Assembly (NCBI GenBank): GCA_019055375.1
Contig: JAHQIW010003923.1
Location: 124,001-188,000 of the forward strand
DNA: 64,000 nucleotides
Source: Parelaphostrongylus tenuis
Taxonomy: Eukaryota > Nematoda > Chromadorea > Rhabditida > Metastrongylidae
Reading direction: 5' to 3'
Below the pieces are notes generated by a model. It was not told the origin of the DNA. It ran no database searches and was given only the letters and a program-made list of their open reading frames with translations. This document shows positions 1-13,700 of this stretch, piece after piece. The stretch's first letter is position 1. Each line of letters begins with the position of its first letter. The position numbers and the translations under genes were made by a program.

Positions 1-3000
1 CAACTATAAGCGACTACCTCTCACAAAGAAGGATCGAGAAAAATCCTACTAAGCCGTTTCCGAGTCCTGTGATGGCAGGTGGATACTTTGCAATCTCGTC
101 CAAGTGGTTTTGGGAACTTGGAGGATATGACGAAGGGCTTGATATTTGGGGCGGTGAGCAGTATGAACTCAGTTTTAAGGTAAGCCTTTGTATATCTATA
201 TAGCATCAGAAGTTTATTGCCTACTGATCCAGCTATTTCACTTCCTAACCATTTTGGGACCATGGACCTGCGGTTCTGCATCTCTAATTGGCAACTCTGG
301 ACGGTCTGCTCCACCTATTCCGCGTCCCTAACCCCAGCGTGCCGTTGTTAGACGCAGAAACGCTAGGGGCTAGAAAAACAGAGAACGTGGGGCCGACCGT
401 CAGGAGTTGCCCGTTAGAGGTGCAAAGGCCTTGAATCCATGGTCCCGAAAGGGTCAAAACACCTGGAAGCTGTAGGCCTTGTCAGGTTTGGCAGTGCCAT
501 GGTCGAATGGTGGACGCACCTTGTTCTCGAGTTGCTCATATATATCGCTGTAAATATGCACCTTTCAAGAACGCTGGAATGGGTGATTTTGTTAGCCGAA
601 ATTTCAAAAGAGTAGCTGAGGTATGACGCTCATTCCTTCCCTTTCCAATGCTCGTCTTTTTGTCAGAGCATCTGTAAGGTGCAAAGCCGAAATATAACAC
701 CACATTAGGTTTGGATGGACGAGTACAAGCACCATCTCTATAGACATCGACCCGGTGTGGAGGCAATTAGCACTGGTAAGTTCCTTTTGGTGGTTTTGCA
801 ACATGATTGGATACTACCCATTTTCTCTGCGTATTTTGAGCTCTTTGGGAATAACGCGATTTCTGCATGTTTTTTAAATTTAGTAACTATTCGAGAGCGA
901 AACCCTCTTGGCATCTTGGGCCCGTGGCCTCAGCATCTCTAACCCCCAGCGTGCATTTTTGGGGTCTAGAGATACAGAGGCCATGGATTCATGGATCCGA
1001 ATGGGTTAAATCTTGGCGATTGCAATGGTGTACTTAGTTGAAAAACGACGTTTTAATAAGTCATGGCGGAAAAAATCAGATTGTGTTCCAAACTTGACGC
1101 GATCTCACGCGTATCTCTGCAATTTATTCCAAGTTGTGCTTTAGGTTTCATAAAGATTTCTAAGTTTTTGGTTATGCAGTTGCAGAAAAAAACTTTGTTT
1201 CATCGTTCTGTGGACTTAGGCTCTTTATGATCAATTTATATCGCTAAATAAACTCGCTACTAAGCCTAAGCGATGGGTAAAAAGCATATGAACGTGTAGA
1301 GCAGATTTGGGAGTATCCGAGTCATATGCTTTATTCAGAATTTTTCTTTCAAGAAAGGAAAAAAATTTCCAGTTTATTAGCAAAGATCGCGCGTCCACAT
1401 GTGAACTGCACCAGGCGATCAACCTTTTGAGGACTAATGTAGATAGGCAGGCGGCGTTGTGCCATCACTTGCGCGATAGTCAGGCATGCGGCTAGGTAAG
1501 CGGCTCTGCATGTCTGTGCACGCTTGTCTGGCTGACTGCCTGCTTTCCTACGAGACGCGACGCCGCCATTACAGTAGCGTATGAGATTTGATGTCGCACG
1601 GTGATCTTCAAAATCACTCTCATGGTCTTCAGAAGGCTAATCAACTCCTCAAACGATACACAGCCAATCCTCACACAGTCGACAGATTTGGCCGAATGCG
1701 AAATTCAACTTTATTTTGGCTGCTACATCGTACCAAGAAGTTCGCCAAAAAAAAAACAAGCACATCATCAAATGTGTCGAGATTTAAGCTATCGATTGAC
1801 TGCTAAAACTCTTCAGGAATGCAAAAAGCATGATCTAGTACTACATCTTGTTCCTTTCGTTGCACTGTTGTTTGTCAGAAATTATTTGCTGTGGTTTTCA
1901 GGCGATATATCGAAGCAAAAGGCGGTACGAGAACGTCTGAAGTGTAAATCGTTCGACTGGTTCATGAAAGAAGTGGCTTTTGATCAAGATAAATACTATC
2001 CAGCTGAGGAGCCAAAGCCATCTGCTAGTGGTAGGCCATTTCACGCTATCTAAGCCGATATGCAGCACTTTCTGTATCGCTTTATTTAGTCTTCAGCGAC
2101 GATGTGAGCTCCATAGGAGTTATACGATGCAGAACTATGGCTGCGTTCAAGTTTCAGTCCATATCTGATAATTGTTTTTTTGACCTACATGTCATGTGGT
2201 CTTTTATGCGCAACATATAGAGCACAATACACGTATTTCGGCCTTGATGTCCTCGTCAGTTGGGCAGTACTCTTTGTCTTTAGCCAATCCTCTCGGGGGT
2301 TCCTACATCGCGCCATATAGAGTAGACGACGACGAACAATTTACACCTACCGCCAAGCGAAATAAACCACTACATCCAATGCTGTACACTCGATTAATCT
2401 TGGCTGGTATTTATGAAATATCATGCCGCTTGTTCCAAGTATTTTCTCAAGACGACGCTTGAAATTTCTCAAAAGTACGCTCAATCTTTTCAAGATAATT
2501 TTTTGGCACGTGTAAATTGTACGTCATCGCCTACCTATATGGCGGGGTTGCAGGAATCCCGAGAGGAGCGGCTAAAGACAAAGAATACTGCCCAACTGAC
2601 GAGCCTATCAAGGCCGAAACACGTGTATTGGGCTATATCAGTCGCCCATAAAAAACCACTTGATATGTTGGCTTTTAACTAATGAAAAAAGTGAACAGAT
2701 GGAATTCAGTCTAGCAACACTCGACGGTATCTGCCGCTCTCTTTCATGTTTGCAGATCCTGCTCTTGCGCGTTATTTGTGGAACTTTCGAATTTCAGTTT
2801 CATAACATTGAAAATTCTGGTTCTAAGTATACCTGAATCAAAAGGGACTCTCTATAATGGTTATATGCACGATCATTGTGACAGAAGAAACTCTCTCTAA
2901 TAAATCTGTAAAGTTTCGAACTTTGAAAATTTCATACCTATATTTCGAGTGTTTGATTATTATGATAAAAATACCAGCCAAAGAGCAATCGAGTGTACAA

Positions 3001-6000
3001 CACTCTGTGTTAGGTGAAAGTTCCACTTGATATGGAGTGTAAGACGTTCGTCTCCGATACCTCTCTGTAGGGAGAGTAGGGCTCCCGAGAGAACTGACTA
3101 TATCGAAAAACGATGGGTTCCGCCCGACTGACGATTCTGTAAGGACGAAACACGTGTATCGGGCTGTACGAGCCCTTACCAGACCACATGACATGTTGGT
3201 TCAAATAATAATGAAAGGATTTATTGAAAAATTTTTTTGATCTTTAAGTTATCGGTACTTTTCAAAGAAAAAAAGAGTTGATTCTTCTGGCTAGTGAATT
3301 TGGTTGTACTTTCTAGTGTCCGAAAGCACGTGGCGCTTGTGAAACACAATTTTATTTTGAGTGCTACAGTGCTATAAAAGTGTCGGTTAGGAAACTACGC
3401 ATTCCCAGTTTCACAGCACAGATTTGAGCTTTGAAAGGATTAACAACAGTCCAATGGATTTGTTTCTTGTTAGTGAATTTGGCGTTCTTGCTTTGATGCC
3501 AAAGCTGAGAAGGGGGAGGGTGGTCGAGCGATTGTGATGCTCGTGGTGGCGCGCGTGGAGAGAAGCTTCCCTCTTAACCATCTCCGGCAGTCAACAACAA
3601 CGCTTTGTGGAACGCCACAGCCTGGATATCCTGGAGATTGCAACAGACTCGCTCAGCTAGTGTTTTGCGCAGTTCAAGAAGAAGACGAAAGAACGAATTC
3701 AAAATAAAGATACTGAGATACGCACAGTGAAAAAAAAACTGTGAAGACGGATCAGTAAAGTCTCAATGAGGTAAAGTCAAAAAAAAGTGCCAAAACTTTT
3801 GAGAGAGCCTGATATTGTGCTTCATTTGTGAGGTGGTCTTTCTAGTGCGCTGTGGCATTGAAATAAGATTATGTTTTACATTTGGCGCGTTTTCGCTGGG
3901 CAAAGGTTTTTTTTTTCGACTTTATTATCATTAAGAAGCTACGAACTCGCTGATTTCAATGGTATACTTGTTTTATGATAAACGCTTATTATTGCACTGC
4001 AACAGCCAGAGGACGATTGGGGTTTGCGCTTGGAGAGCACTGTAGATTTCTACCTAGTCGTGCTTCGCGTGGCGATTTCTAAACAGCATTTGAATGCTCT
4101 CGATATCGCTTACCATTGATTTTTTCTACGTTTGGTAAGAATTTTCTAAGTTATCCAAATTAGAACTGTAGAAGAAACATCATAAATCGTTCCATAGGGG
4201 TGAGCTTTTTGTTTTCGTTTTATATTACCGAATAAACTCCTTACAATGACTGGCCATAAGCGTAAGAGTGTGAAATATAATCTTCTTTTCTCTCTTCCGG
4301 CGCATTTTGTAGACTCTTTCAAAAATTAAACTTAGCCTGAATTCGTTCAAATTTAGTCTATATCATAAATACTGAAAAGTGTCGGAAGACCGTCCACAAA
4401 TCTTAGTTGTCTCGGTGCCGTTTGTTGCAAATATGAGGATATTCCCATCACGCAACCATGCACGCACCCAGCAGAGCAGAAACTGCGCGCCGAGTGTGAA
4501 ACTGAATTTTGTCTTCACTGCTGCAATGCATTAAAGAGGTCTTTTCAAAAACCAATGGCATTATCCAAATCATTGAGACCCAATCTTTTGAATGCTCATG
4601 AAAGTCTAATGGAAAAGCTCTGTCCAGCTGAAAATGCGTCAAGTGTGAAACGTAGTTTTATTTTCACTGCTGCAGCTTACTATGAAGACCATTCAATAAC
4701 TAACTGCGTCCTCACACATGTCGAGACTTCTAAACTCTAAAAAAAGCAAAAAGTTTTTCTAGTACTTTTATGTTGGATGGCGACAAATGAAAAAGCGATC
4801 TCTTTCGCTTGACATGAAATTTTCATAGGAGTGTTAGTATTCATTCGAAAGCTCAGATTTCTGGCTACGTCGCCACGTGTCCGGTTTTCGAAAAGGCCCT
4901 TCTATAACGCTACAAAATGAAATTATGGTTCTCAAAGCTGCGTGTTTTTTTATCCTATTATGTTTTGGGAAACTTCTTATAATGTTTGTACTCTTCGATA
5001 GCGCAGATTTCGAAGAATTCAAAAATGTTTTTGCTTCCTAGAAAACCTCTTTTGATAGCGCTGTAGGAGAAAGAAGAGATTTGTATTTTACCCTTCGACG
5101 GACAAAGCTCTTTTTTTGGACTATCAGTAATCATTCGATAGCGTAAGTCCAACGCTGTGTTTGTTTTATGGAAATACCGTTAATCAGGGAAAATAGGATT
5201 GACTTTTACGTTCTCAACATGCTTGTTTTATCAGCTATTCACAGCGCCGAGGGATATGCGAGGGGGTACGATTGATCGCGCTGCACATAATGTTATTCAG
5301 TTGGGTATTTTTCCTCCGCTCTGAAAGAATCTTTAGATAAAACAATTGATTGAGACACTACGAAAGTTCTTCTACACGTTGATAAAGTGCTTTTCGTGAT
5401 TCTAGCGAGGGGACGAAGTAATAGTGGAAAGCAGGGCCGGTGTAAAATAACATCTATCTTGGATCTACTGAGTTATAAAAGGCCGTTCGGAAAACTGGCA
5501 ATGTACAGCTTTAGCCAGAGTTTTGAGTTCTCGAGTGATTATTAGCACTCCAAAAGTCTTGTCCACCAAGCAGAGTCGAATATTCATTTTTGGTTGTCTA
5601 ACATGATAGCACCTTTTTTTATTATAGGCGAACTCCGAAATAAGGGAACAAAGATGTGCGTGGACACGAAATATAAACAAGTGAATCAACGATTTGGTTT
5701 GAGCAAATGTATCAGCGATGATCCGAAGGGAATGGGAGAGAACAAGTACTTTTCTTTCTTTGAGAGTTCCAGATCGTATTATGCGCTTTTTCACGACGTC
5801 TCTTCCCAGAATCTGCGCCTAACACGGTGGCATGATATACGACCAGAAGGACGTTCGGTTTGCTTTGATTCTTCAACTTCAGTTGATAAAGCGCCAGTTG
5901 TTCTATTTGATTGGTTTGTGGGCTCCATGAGTTTCATAATTTTAAATACTTATCACCAGTAAAACTCTGTTTAGTCACAGCATGAAGGGAAATCAACTTT

Positions 6001-7165
6001 TCAAGTATAGGATCGACGATGAAATGATTTTTCACCCAGTAAGGAAATGTGATCTTATGCCCAATCTAGAGCTAACCGATGAATACCAGCTTTAGGTGTC
6101 GTCTATGTGTCTGACAGCACCTCGTGACGGGTCAGACTTCGTCTATATGCAGCAATGCGACAAAGAATCCCCTTATCAAAAATGGACCTGGCAGGTAAGT
6201 TGATTGAACGAGTTTTTTAAAAACAAACCGTGAACTCTCTATTGCCGGCTCAAATTTTGAAAATTGCAGTAAGAAAAATATATTTTGAAAGCAGGCTTGT
6301 TTACAGTATTCTAGCTGTCGGTGATATCTCTATGTGTGCTTTGAGTTTCTACAAATGCAAAGTTATACAAGAAATTCAGTTGTAGAACTTGATGAATTTA
6401 CCAGGATTGACTATCTATTGACCTCGGCGTTCTTTAGTAGTGCCCAGTTTTTTCTCTATAAGCCAGACACGGTTTATTTTTGAAAGAAATTTACCTCGAC
6501 AGCTGACAATCAACGATGAAGTGTAAAACAACTTGCGCGATAAGAAATAAATCAGTAGATAAAGCTCTCAGCAATGATCAATCCCTGAGAGACGCGTCAT
6601 TCATTTGTCTTCAATTTCTAACTTCGTTTGAGGTGATTGAATCCATATCTGTCCTTTACAATGACTTGCCGTGGCCTCCCGTTGAACCGAGTCAGTGCTG
6701 CATATCGTTTCAGACAAGTCTGAGACCAGTCTGGTACCAATTTACGAACCTCAGAGGGATGGATGGTTTGGTTAGCTATGAGCGCGAGATCGAAACCGTT
6801 GACCCTCGTGTGCGATGCAGAGCACCTCTAATCACTGCGCCACATTTACTCTCAAGAAAAATTAGATAAAAAAATAAACGATAGTAATGGAACTAGGGAC
6901 TCACTACGTTCTTTACACTCGCCCAACTTTGCATGACTAAATCCTTCAAACAAGTTTTGCTTCAGTTGTGGTGAAAAGCGATCATAAGTTCTTGTAGACA
7001 ATAATAATTTGTTGTGTTGTACATTTGAACTACATCATTTATAGGTTCCTATACTGCTTTTATTGTGTAAAAAGTTGAAAAAAAAAAAGTTTTTTCTCCT
7101 TGAAGGTACTGAACAAGGAATTACTGGAAGAGAGGCAACGAAATGAGCCTAATGAGTTTGAGTGA
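1..7165 (+). CDS. Polypeptide N-acetylgalactosaminyltransferase, GALNT10-like, 3' part (8 exons)
   Basis: Transfers GalNAc from UDP-GalNAc to Ser/Thr of secretory proteins in the Golgi (start of mucin-type O-glycosylation). Exons read as 1-179 (open at the left edge), 486-620, 709-775, 1902-2030, 5628-5913, 5981-6038, 6096-6194 and 7106-7165. All joins are phase-consistent and give about 336 codons, stop TGA at 7163-7165. Exon 1 carries the Gal/GalNAc-transferase motif [17 protein letters not shown]. The next exons give [20 protein letters not shown] and VWMDEYK. The C-terminal R-type (ricin) lectin domain shows MCVDTK, the RWHDIRPEG stretch, [13 protein letters not shown] and a QKWTWQ (QxW) repeat. 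The WHDIRP and MKGNQL features favour the GALNT10 subgroup over GALNT1/2 types. The catalytic N-terminus and signal anchor lie left of the window. Intron 2031-5627 (3.6 kb) separates the transferase and lectin parts. Odd point: 5746-5809 looks like a 64-nt intron but splicing it would break the frame, whereas reading through keeps it. Confidence 0.95.
1413..1640 (+). repeat. TTAA-type MITE (family T), diverged copy in a GALNT intron
   Basis: Starts CCTTTTGAGGACTAATG, shares the internal words GATAGGCAGGCGGC and GACGCCGCCATTACAGTAGC with the TTAA-flanked copies at 23390-23583 and 33661-33854, and ends near TCTCATGGTCTTCAGAAGG. The flanks are no longer clean TTAA. Confidence 0.65.
2187..2672. 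repeat. Foldback element (inverted repeat arms of about 100 bp) in a GALNT intron
   Basis: The left arm (about 2187-2284, starting ACATGTCATGTGGTC) is matched in reverse complement by the right arm (about 2570-2672, ending near CCACTTGATATGTTGG), leaving about 285 bp of internal sequence. This is MITE or foldback transposon architecture. Single arms of the same family recur at about 3035-3205 and 15315-15415. Confidence 0.75.
3035..3205. repeat. Solo arm of the ACATGTCATGTGGTC foldback family
   Basis: Contains GACGAAACACGTGTATCGGG and ends with CCACATGACATGTTGG, matching the right arm of the element at 2187-2672. It lies in the GALNT intron 2031-5627. Confidence 0.6.
3206..4780. other. Intronic sequence without a recognisable gene
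   Basis: Lies inside the GALNT intron. Contains several diverged copies of a short motif of the form GTGTGAAAC...TTTTATTTTCACTGCTGCAG (about 3343, 4492 and 4640), also found around rpl-34. No open frame with recognisable similarity. Confidence 0.5.
4780..5180 (+). repeat. Diverged dispersed repeat R5 in the GALNT intron
   Basis: Contains the recurring word order GCGATCTCTTTCGCTTGACA, TTTTCATAGGAGTGTTAGTA, TTCGAAAGCTCAGATTTCTG, then CCACGTGTCCGG and TTCTATAACGCT. The same order recurs around 49938, 53075, 54238 and 56878, and inverted at 50526, 53590, 54764, 57500 and 60340. This is the leftmost copy. Confidence 0.6.
6540..6865 (-). repeat. tRNA-derived SINE-like element, family A
   Basis: In minus orientation the head has a B-box-like GGTTTCGATCTCGCGCTCAT preceded by an A-box-like GCGCAGTGATTAGAGGTGC. 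The body matches the fuller plus-strand copy at 47890-48205 (paired GGTACCAGAC and GTCTGAAACG words), and the tail contains the GAGAGCTTTATC motif. It lies in the last GALNT intron. Confidence 0.7.
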
Positions 7166-7727
7166 GAAATAGAAGGACCAAGGACAATGGTTACTTCTCT
7201 TGCCGTGAAACGAGTAAATCAAGCCACGGAGGTTTTTTTGTGTCACTTATTCACTGAATTTAAGTCAGGATAGGAACGTATTCGTGCTGTTTTCCCGGTG
7301 TATAGCTTGAATAATCTCCATTTTTATTACATATTGATATGTTTTTTTCCATGATTTCAGGGTACTCGTCTTGGTTGTTCATGTATAATTGTGATCATAT
7401 TGAGCCTCTTTCACAATAATTTATTAAATTACGCCGAAATAATGAAGAATACGAGTCTATGAAGTGTAGAGGAGTATCACAGTAGAACAGTCAACAGCAG
7501 TATAATTATAAAAGAATAGTCGTTATTTTTACATAAGAGGCGAACTATACATTCAATTATCAAACGATTTTCTTGACAACACCGGGCACTCGATTGTTCA
7601 ATCACATCGATAGCTTGCATGTGGAATAGCTTCCAGCATTTGTCATTTAAATTGACTAGAAATCAGCATAATAGATGAGATATTATAGAAAGCATCAATA
7701 TGGTGCAATGACGTGCGATTGATGTGT
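7166..7727. other. Spacer between convergent genes (both 3' UTRs)
   Basis: About 560 bp separates the TGA of the GALNT gene from the TGA of the phosphatase gene on the other strand. AT-rich, no gene seen. Both 3' untranslated regions must lie here. Confidence 0.7.
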
Positions 7728-10700
7728 TCAGTCTTCTGCGCAGAGGCTTATCATCTCATCGTCATCGTCGTCGTCAGACGGTGGAGCAACGCAGTACTTC
7801 AATGGAACTACGAAAACCTGCAACAAATCGCGTAAGATCGGTTGCCTTAAGTGGTGTTCCTTATTGCTGAAGTAAACGTTTAGAAGTACTCAACTGCGCA
7901 CTTACTATGATGCGCATTGACTTCCATGCGCAGGGAAGTATACGAGGCTGAAAATAGTTTAGCTCTCGTTCAATCATACTCAGATGTACGGTAGGCCAAT
8001 GCTTAGGGGGATGTAGCGCAATATATCAAGCTTGTCACTGCTTCAATACCGCCCTGACCTCCTATTCTTCCAACTAGGAAAAGCTACGGACTAGGAATGA
8101 ACTTGTCTGGGGAGAACTCTGTTTTACCCAAAATAGGCATCTAAGGTGAAAAGATAAGAAAAAAAAAACAATGCTCCTGAATGACAGTCTAATTTAGATA
8201 GAAGAATTCGTATAGCCTTGGGAAAACGAGTGCGACACAATCAACCGATGTGCTAGAATTCGCAAAGTGTGAAGGCAGTACATCAAAATCACAAATTTAT
8301 AGTACAGCAGTGATGGAAAATAAACAGTAGTCAATTATCAGGAAGTTAAAAGCACATTTCTCCTGCAACGCCAAGCATAGGCCAGACAAGATGAATGTTG
8401 GCCGATTCGAAAGATGAGATGGGATGGGGAATCGATCCGTTGGTTGAACTTCCAGAGAAACATTCCTGGTGCCCAGCTTCACTCTAGAGCAGACATCACC
8501 AAAGGCTTTAACTTTTGACTTTATCGGGTTGGAAAGTGGAAATAATAAGCGATTTAGCTGGAGGATCGTACGTCATCACGAATATAGTGAAGGCGGCAAT
8601 GAACAGTTGAATCCGTGGTCATGTTTCAGACTGCATAATTTTTTCTTCATGATTTACCCTCTTCAGGAACCCGGAGCATACATAAACAGGACTATAAAAC
8701 TGGTTATCGGATTGAATGATTTGAAAGAAGGAATCAAAAAGAAGAACACACTCGGTTAACAGATAAGTTGTTTGAATGCAGAAAAGCAGCGCTGCTATAT
8801 CAAAAAGCACGAAAACAAAATAATCCAAGATAACTCACCGTTATATCATCCGTAGAGGCCGTTCCGCCACTATTCATCATCCATCGGTGACCGTTACTTC
8901 CATTCGGATAACCCCTAGCAGCGCTGGCCAGCTCTTGGGCAGCCATGCTATATCTAAATGATTTCCATACGGATATTAAGGAGGGTTGGCCATCTGCTTA
9001 ACCTCTTCGGACGGCCCGTGCTCTTTCTCGCAAATGCGACACTTCAAAATTACCCTTCTAAACATTTTTTCCAAGTTTTTTAAGCCCTTTTTGTGTAAAT
9101 TCGCAAATCCTCATTCCGTTGACTGCGTATGAGCACACGAAACTTATCCGTTCCTCATCAACATTGTTTTCTAAAAATCAATCGAGAACTGATCGTTCTA
9201 CAAGCGTTTTTGAATTCTACCAACATACCGCCTGGCTGCGTTACGAAAACACTGTCAACAAAGCGAGGATGGTATGATTTTCGCTACCATGTTGTTCTGT
9301 TCTTATGCTCATATGCTTCGGAGAGTGGGAGTAAATAATTCTGACGAAATGGTATCGCCATGCCTGACCTCTCATTTCATTTCCATGGCAATATCGTTGT
9401 AGAATGGTGACACTGTGGTGTGAAATTTCTACAAAGCTAACAACAAATCACCCGGTACTTAGTAGGATTGCGCTGGCTGTCCAGAGCTTTACGAATGCTT
9501 CTGTCCCAGCAAAGTCAATGATTTCCTTTGAATCGACATAATATACCTAAGAGAATTGAGTGATGAGCAAATAAAAAAGGTCTCAGGCAGGAATCGCACT
9601 CTCGTTTCATTCATTCTGGGGACGCGTGCTACTACCACCACACCACCGAGGCACATTTGCGCTACTAGTCAACAACATCTCTATGTTAGCTATCAGCCAT
9701 CAACCCTTGACAGATTTGGTCGGGTATGCAATCTCGCTTTATAAACCCAGTTGAGCTGATAGCCACTCTTAGATATAATGGTTCGAAATCTAATATTTTT
9801 CTGCTTTTTCCGCAGTGTTATGGTGTTCGGACATAGTAGAGCCAGAGTACAGTGTTACTTAGACAAAAGCCTTTTTTTCCATCAATCTTCGACGACTCAT
9901 CTTCGAAATCTACTATGCGGATCGCAACACTTATTGCGTTCGATTCAATTCAACGCATTCATCCTCCGCGACGGTCTCCGACTATTACACGTGTTGCATC
10001 TGTTGCTTGAGAACTTCCTCCTTTTCTAAATTGTCGTAGAATGCTAATTGGGATGACCCACTTCGCAATTTTGGGGATAGCCGAGATAAAGCGTTCAGTC
10101 GACTGAATTCAAAAGACCGCCTGGGTGAGAGATTCAAATCAAGGCTTTGTTCATCACCTTGCTTCGAGATACAGTGGCTACTCCTCCTCTCATAAATAAG
10201 TTTAGTTTAGAAAGAAGTACTAGGAACAAATAGTGCTAATGTTGCTGACTCATTTTGAAGACATTTAAACGAACGATGGTAATGCTACATGCCTTGACTG
10301 CTCATTCTGTTCGCTTACGGACAACGAAGAACGAACAATAAGGCCAGCATCTTCGTTACTCAAAACGTCCCACAAACCATCCGATGCTATGATGAGTACG
10401 TCTCTATCCGTTAAAACGTCCAGATTTCGTAGATCGTAAACTTGCACCTGAAAGAATTCACTCACTGGCTCCTCCGAGGGGAAAACCTCTCTGAGTTCTA
10501 TATACTGAACGCTCTGGTCTAGACGTAAAGAAAGAGAAAAATTAAATAATGGCATGTGTTTTACTCCAAATAAACTTATAATACATGAACATGAATACAT
10601 CTGGCACATACACGACTCAAGGGAAAAATTAAAAGCATTCATTTATATCACATTGGAATGGTCGGGGAGGGGGAGGGGGTGGGAGGGGAGGGAAGGGCGC

Positions 10701-13700
10701 ATATCAAACTGCCTACTAATGTTGAGCGATAGCTATTAGGTTGGAAAGAAAATTCTGGGACACTTGTAAAAATTGAAGAAAATTTATGCATAAATTACAA
10801 CCAAAAACAGAAATAACTCTTTTTTAAAAACAAAGGCCAAAGTTTACTACGAATTTCTGCCATCAGTCCGCCAAGTTTCGGATGTGGTCGAAATAACGAC
10901 GGTTCATCTACTAAAGCAGCAATCAAATGTACGCTGTTCAACTTTGTTGGACGTCCTGAACGAGGCTTGTCTTCGAGGTCAAAATCTCCGGCATTGAAAA
11001 GCCATGAGACCGGTGCCCAGCAGCAGACTGCTTGTTATGCCTCCTCCTTCAACTTCGTCGATTTCATCGACTGCAGCTCACTGTGAAAGACCTTTTCCAA
11101 TAATGAAGTAATAGAACGCGGACTTCGATTGTACCGTTGGACATGGCGGAGGCTTGTAACAAAGTGGAGAATAAAGACGAATAATTTCTATGCTTTGAGT
11201 GAGAAAATCCCACATAAGAAAGTGTTATATTCCCATGATATGCATGGGAATTGCTTCATGCTTATCAATGTGCCACAGAACTTTCTTTCCAGTCGTACAA
11301 AAAAAAAACAAGTCAAAATATGAGTCACACTACAAAAAGTTTCCACGACAGCTTCTGCATCATTGAGACGAAGTAACATCTTTTATCAGCACGGTAGCAC
11401 ACTGTATCGGATGTGAAAATTTTTTTCTAAAGTCAGTTATTTTCTTGTAGCTTTGTACAGACAATGTGATTCATATTATTGTAAATTCCAACTTAGAAAA
11501 AAGGCAAACAATCAGATTTAAAGATCAGTCAGTCTTTGATGATGTGATTGAATTCTAGTGGCACTTGTCACTTTTCAAGTTTCCGAGAGAAAACCTGATT
11601 CATCATGAAAAAGGATCAATGAATGAGCTACGTTTTATCGACACACCGAACTGCTTGTTGTGCGATTTGACCTGTAAACAACATGACACTCCCACCTACC
11701 TCTGGGACAGAAGAGAGGAAAGGCTTGATAGGTAGGTGGTCGTCCACAGTGAACAAATGATGGTCTCCAAAACCTCGAGACACTCCGATTGTGTTCAACA
11801 GCCGCCTCTAAAAAAAACTCTGTAAAGTACATCTGAGGTTCAAAATATTTCCATTTACTAGATATGTAGACAAAATTAAGAATTCAACCTAACACCATTC
11901 TTTTTTATACCTTTCGTTTCATGTGGTTTTTGAGACCACGCTATAGCAGAGTACAAGAATCGCTCAGAAAATGGTTATCAGGTATCCTTTCTACTTTTTC
12001 CTCGTTCTAATCTTACTGAGAGATCGCCATTAAGGTTGAAATTTGTAAATGATCAACAGATTAGCTTTTCTTTAAACAAAATAGTTTCTGAGTTCTCTTC
12101 ACACGAAAGGCGGAGATGTGTACCTTTTTTGACGAGTCGCTGATCAACGGAGGCCTCAAATCGCATTCCTTGACTGTTTTCGAAGCCCAGCCATTCATGA
12201 ACCAATCCCTGACATTGTGCAATGACTTTTTTCACAAAAGCTTTTTTATTTATGAACCACTGATAAGCATTAAATTACATAAACTCACCTGAAGAGAACT
12301 TTTGTCTTCAAATCTTTCTTCGTCAAAGATCGTGAGTATTCCAAACGAGAGAAACAATTACCAATAAGCTCAGGGTTCTGATATGCCTTCAAAAACTTAG
12401 ATCATTTGCTTCATTTTCGATCTTGATTTCACTGAGCATGTAAAAGAAACTGTTATAGCAAAAAAATCATTTAAAATCATGAGGTGAGATCTCATTTCTG
12501 TAAAAAGATGTAGCTTTACTTTCGCCGTTATCAATCACTTCAGACGATTTATAATGCTGTGTTAGTTCTTGATCAGAACATGAGTTTCTGAGAGTGAGGG
12601 ATTATGCAATTTCGGATGAATGGCCTAATTCATCGAGAAAATTGGAGCATGTACGAACGAGTCGCATATTGGAAAACGAAAGTCCCTTGAATATGGAAAG
12701 CAAGCTTCAAATGATGTTATAAGATGATAAAGAAATCTCGAGTCAATTGCCAATAAATCACTGCGTTTATGCAAAAAACGAAAAGGAGATTCCGAACCAA
12801 AAACTTCAACTCGGTGCAAATTTCTATTTTCCTTTTTCTTGTTTTCAGTGTCAACCCAAAACGATCTGTATTTATCAGAAAGGCCAGTTTACTAACAACG
12901 ACATAACAGAATTCTAAACTCTGTAGTCGATATCGGATTGTTCTTCGGAAATTTTTTTACTCAAACATTTAAAGACCACTAGAGTCACTTTGGTGTCACC
13001 GCCCAACGTTAAATCTCACTCAGCTACTGTAATGATGGCGCCGCAGCTCATGGGAAAGCAGGTAGACGGTCAGACACGCATGCACAAGCATGTAGGGTCG
13101 CTTGTTTGACTGCCGCAGAAGTGACGACACGACGCCGCCTGCCTATCAGCATTGGTCCTCAACCGTCTAACCGCCGCCAGAATGCGTGGAAAAAAGTGGT
13201 TGTAGGTAGGAGAATGGTGCTGACTATTGTAGCGATAGTTTCCAGCACTTTCGTGATTAATCAATCACAACATGAGAGGCTGGTGCATTTAAATTTACTT
13301 TGATTTAGTAAAAACCAACCAATTTTGAAGCGGTAATATCAAACCGACAGATGCCATAGCGTTCGTACGGTTCAAAATATGTTGAATAACATTCACTATT
13401 TGTGATTATTCGCCCGTTTTTGAGCTAATTTTGAGGCAGTTTAGAAAAAGTGATCAGGTTAACTTACAAGGGTTTGAAGTCTCTTACGCTCAGTAGCGGG
13501 AGTGAAATCGGAACTGAGGGGTCGTGAACCTTTATCCGTCACCAGAACAGCTCGACAGTCACCCGCGTTCGCTACAATCATTAGTAGATAAGATTTGAGA
13601 ATTGCTGAAGAATATTCGAAATGCTCATTCGAAAAAAATGCTGCGTCTGAAAGAAGTGTAAGGAGTTACCATATACACCCGATAATGTAGAGTGCTGTGC

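Noticed and set aside
5594..5962. Single 122-codon open frame taken as one exon
   Set aside because: Family comparison shows the exon starts at 5628 after AG and ends at 5913 before GT. The last 16 codons belong to the intron.
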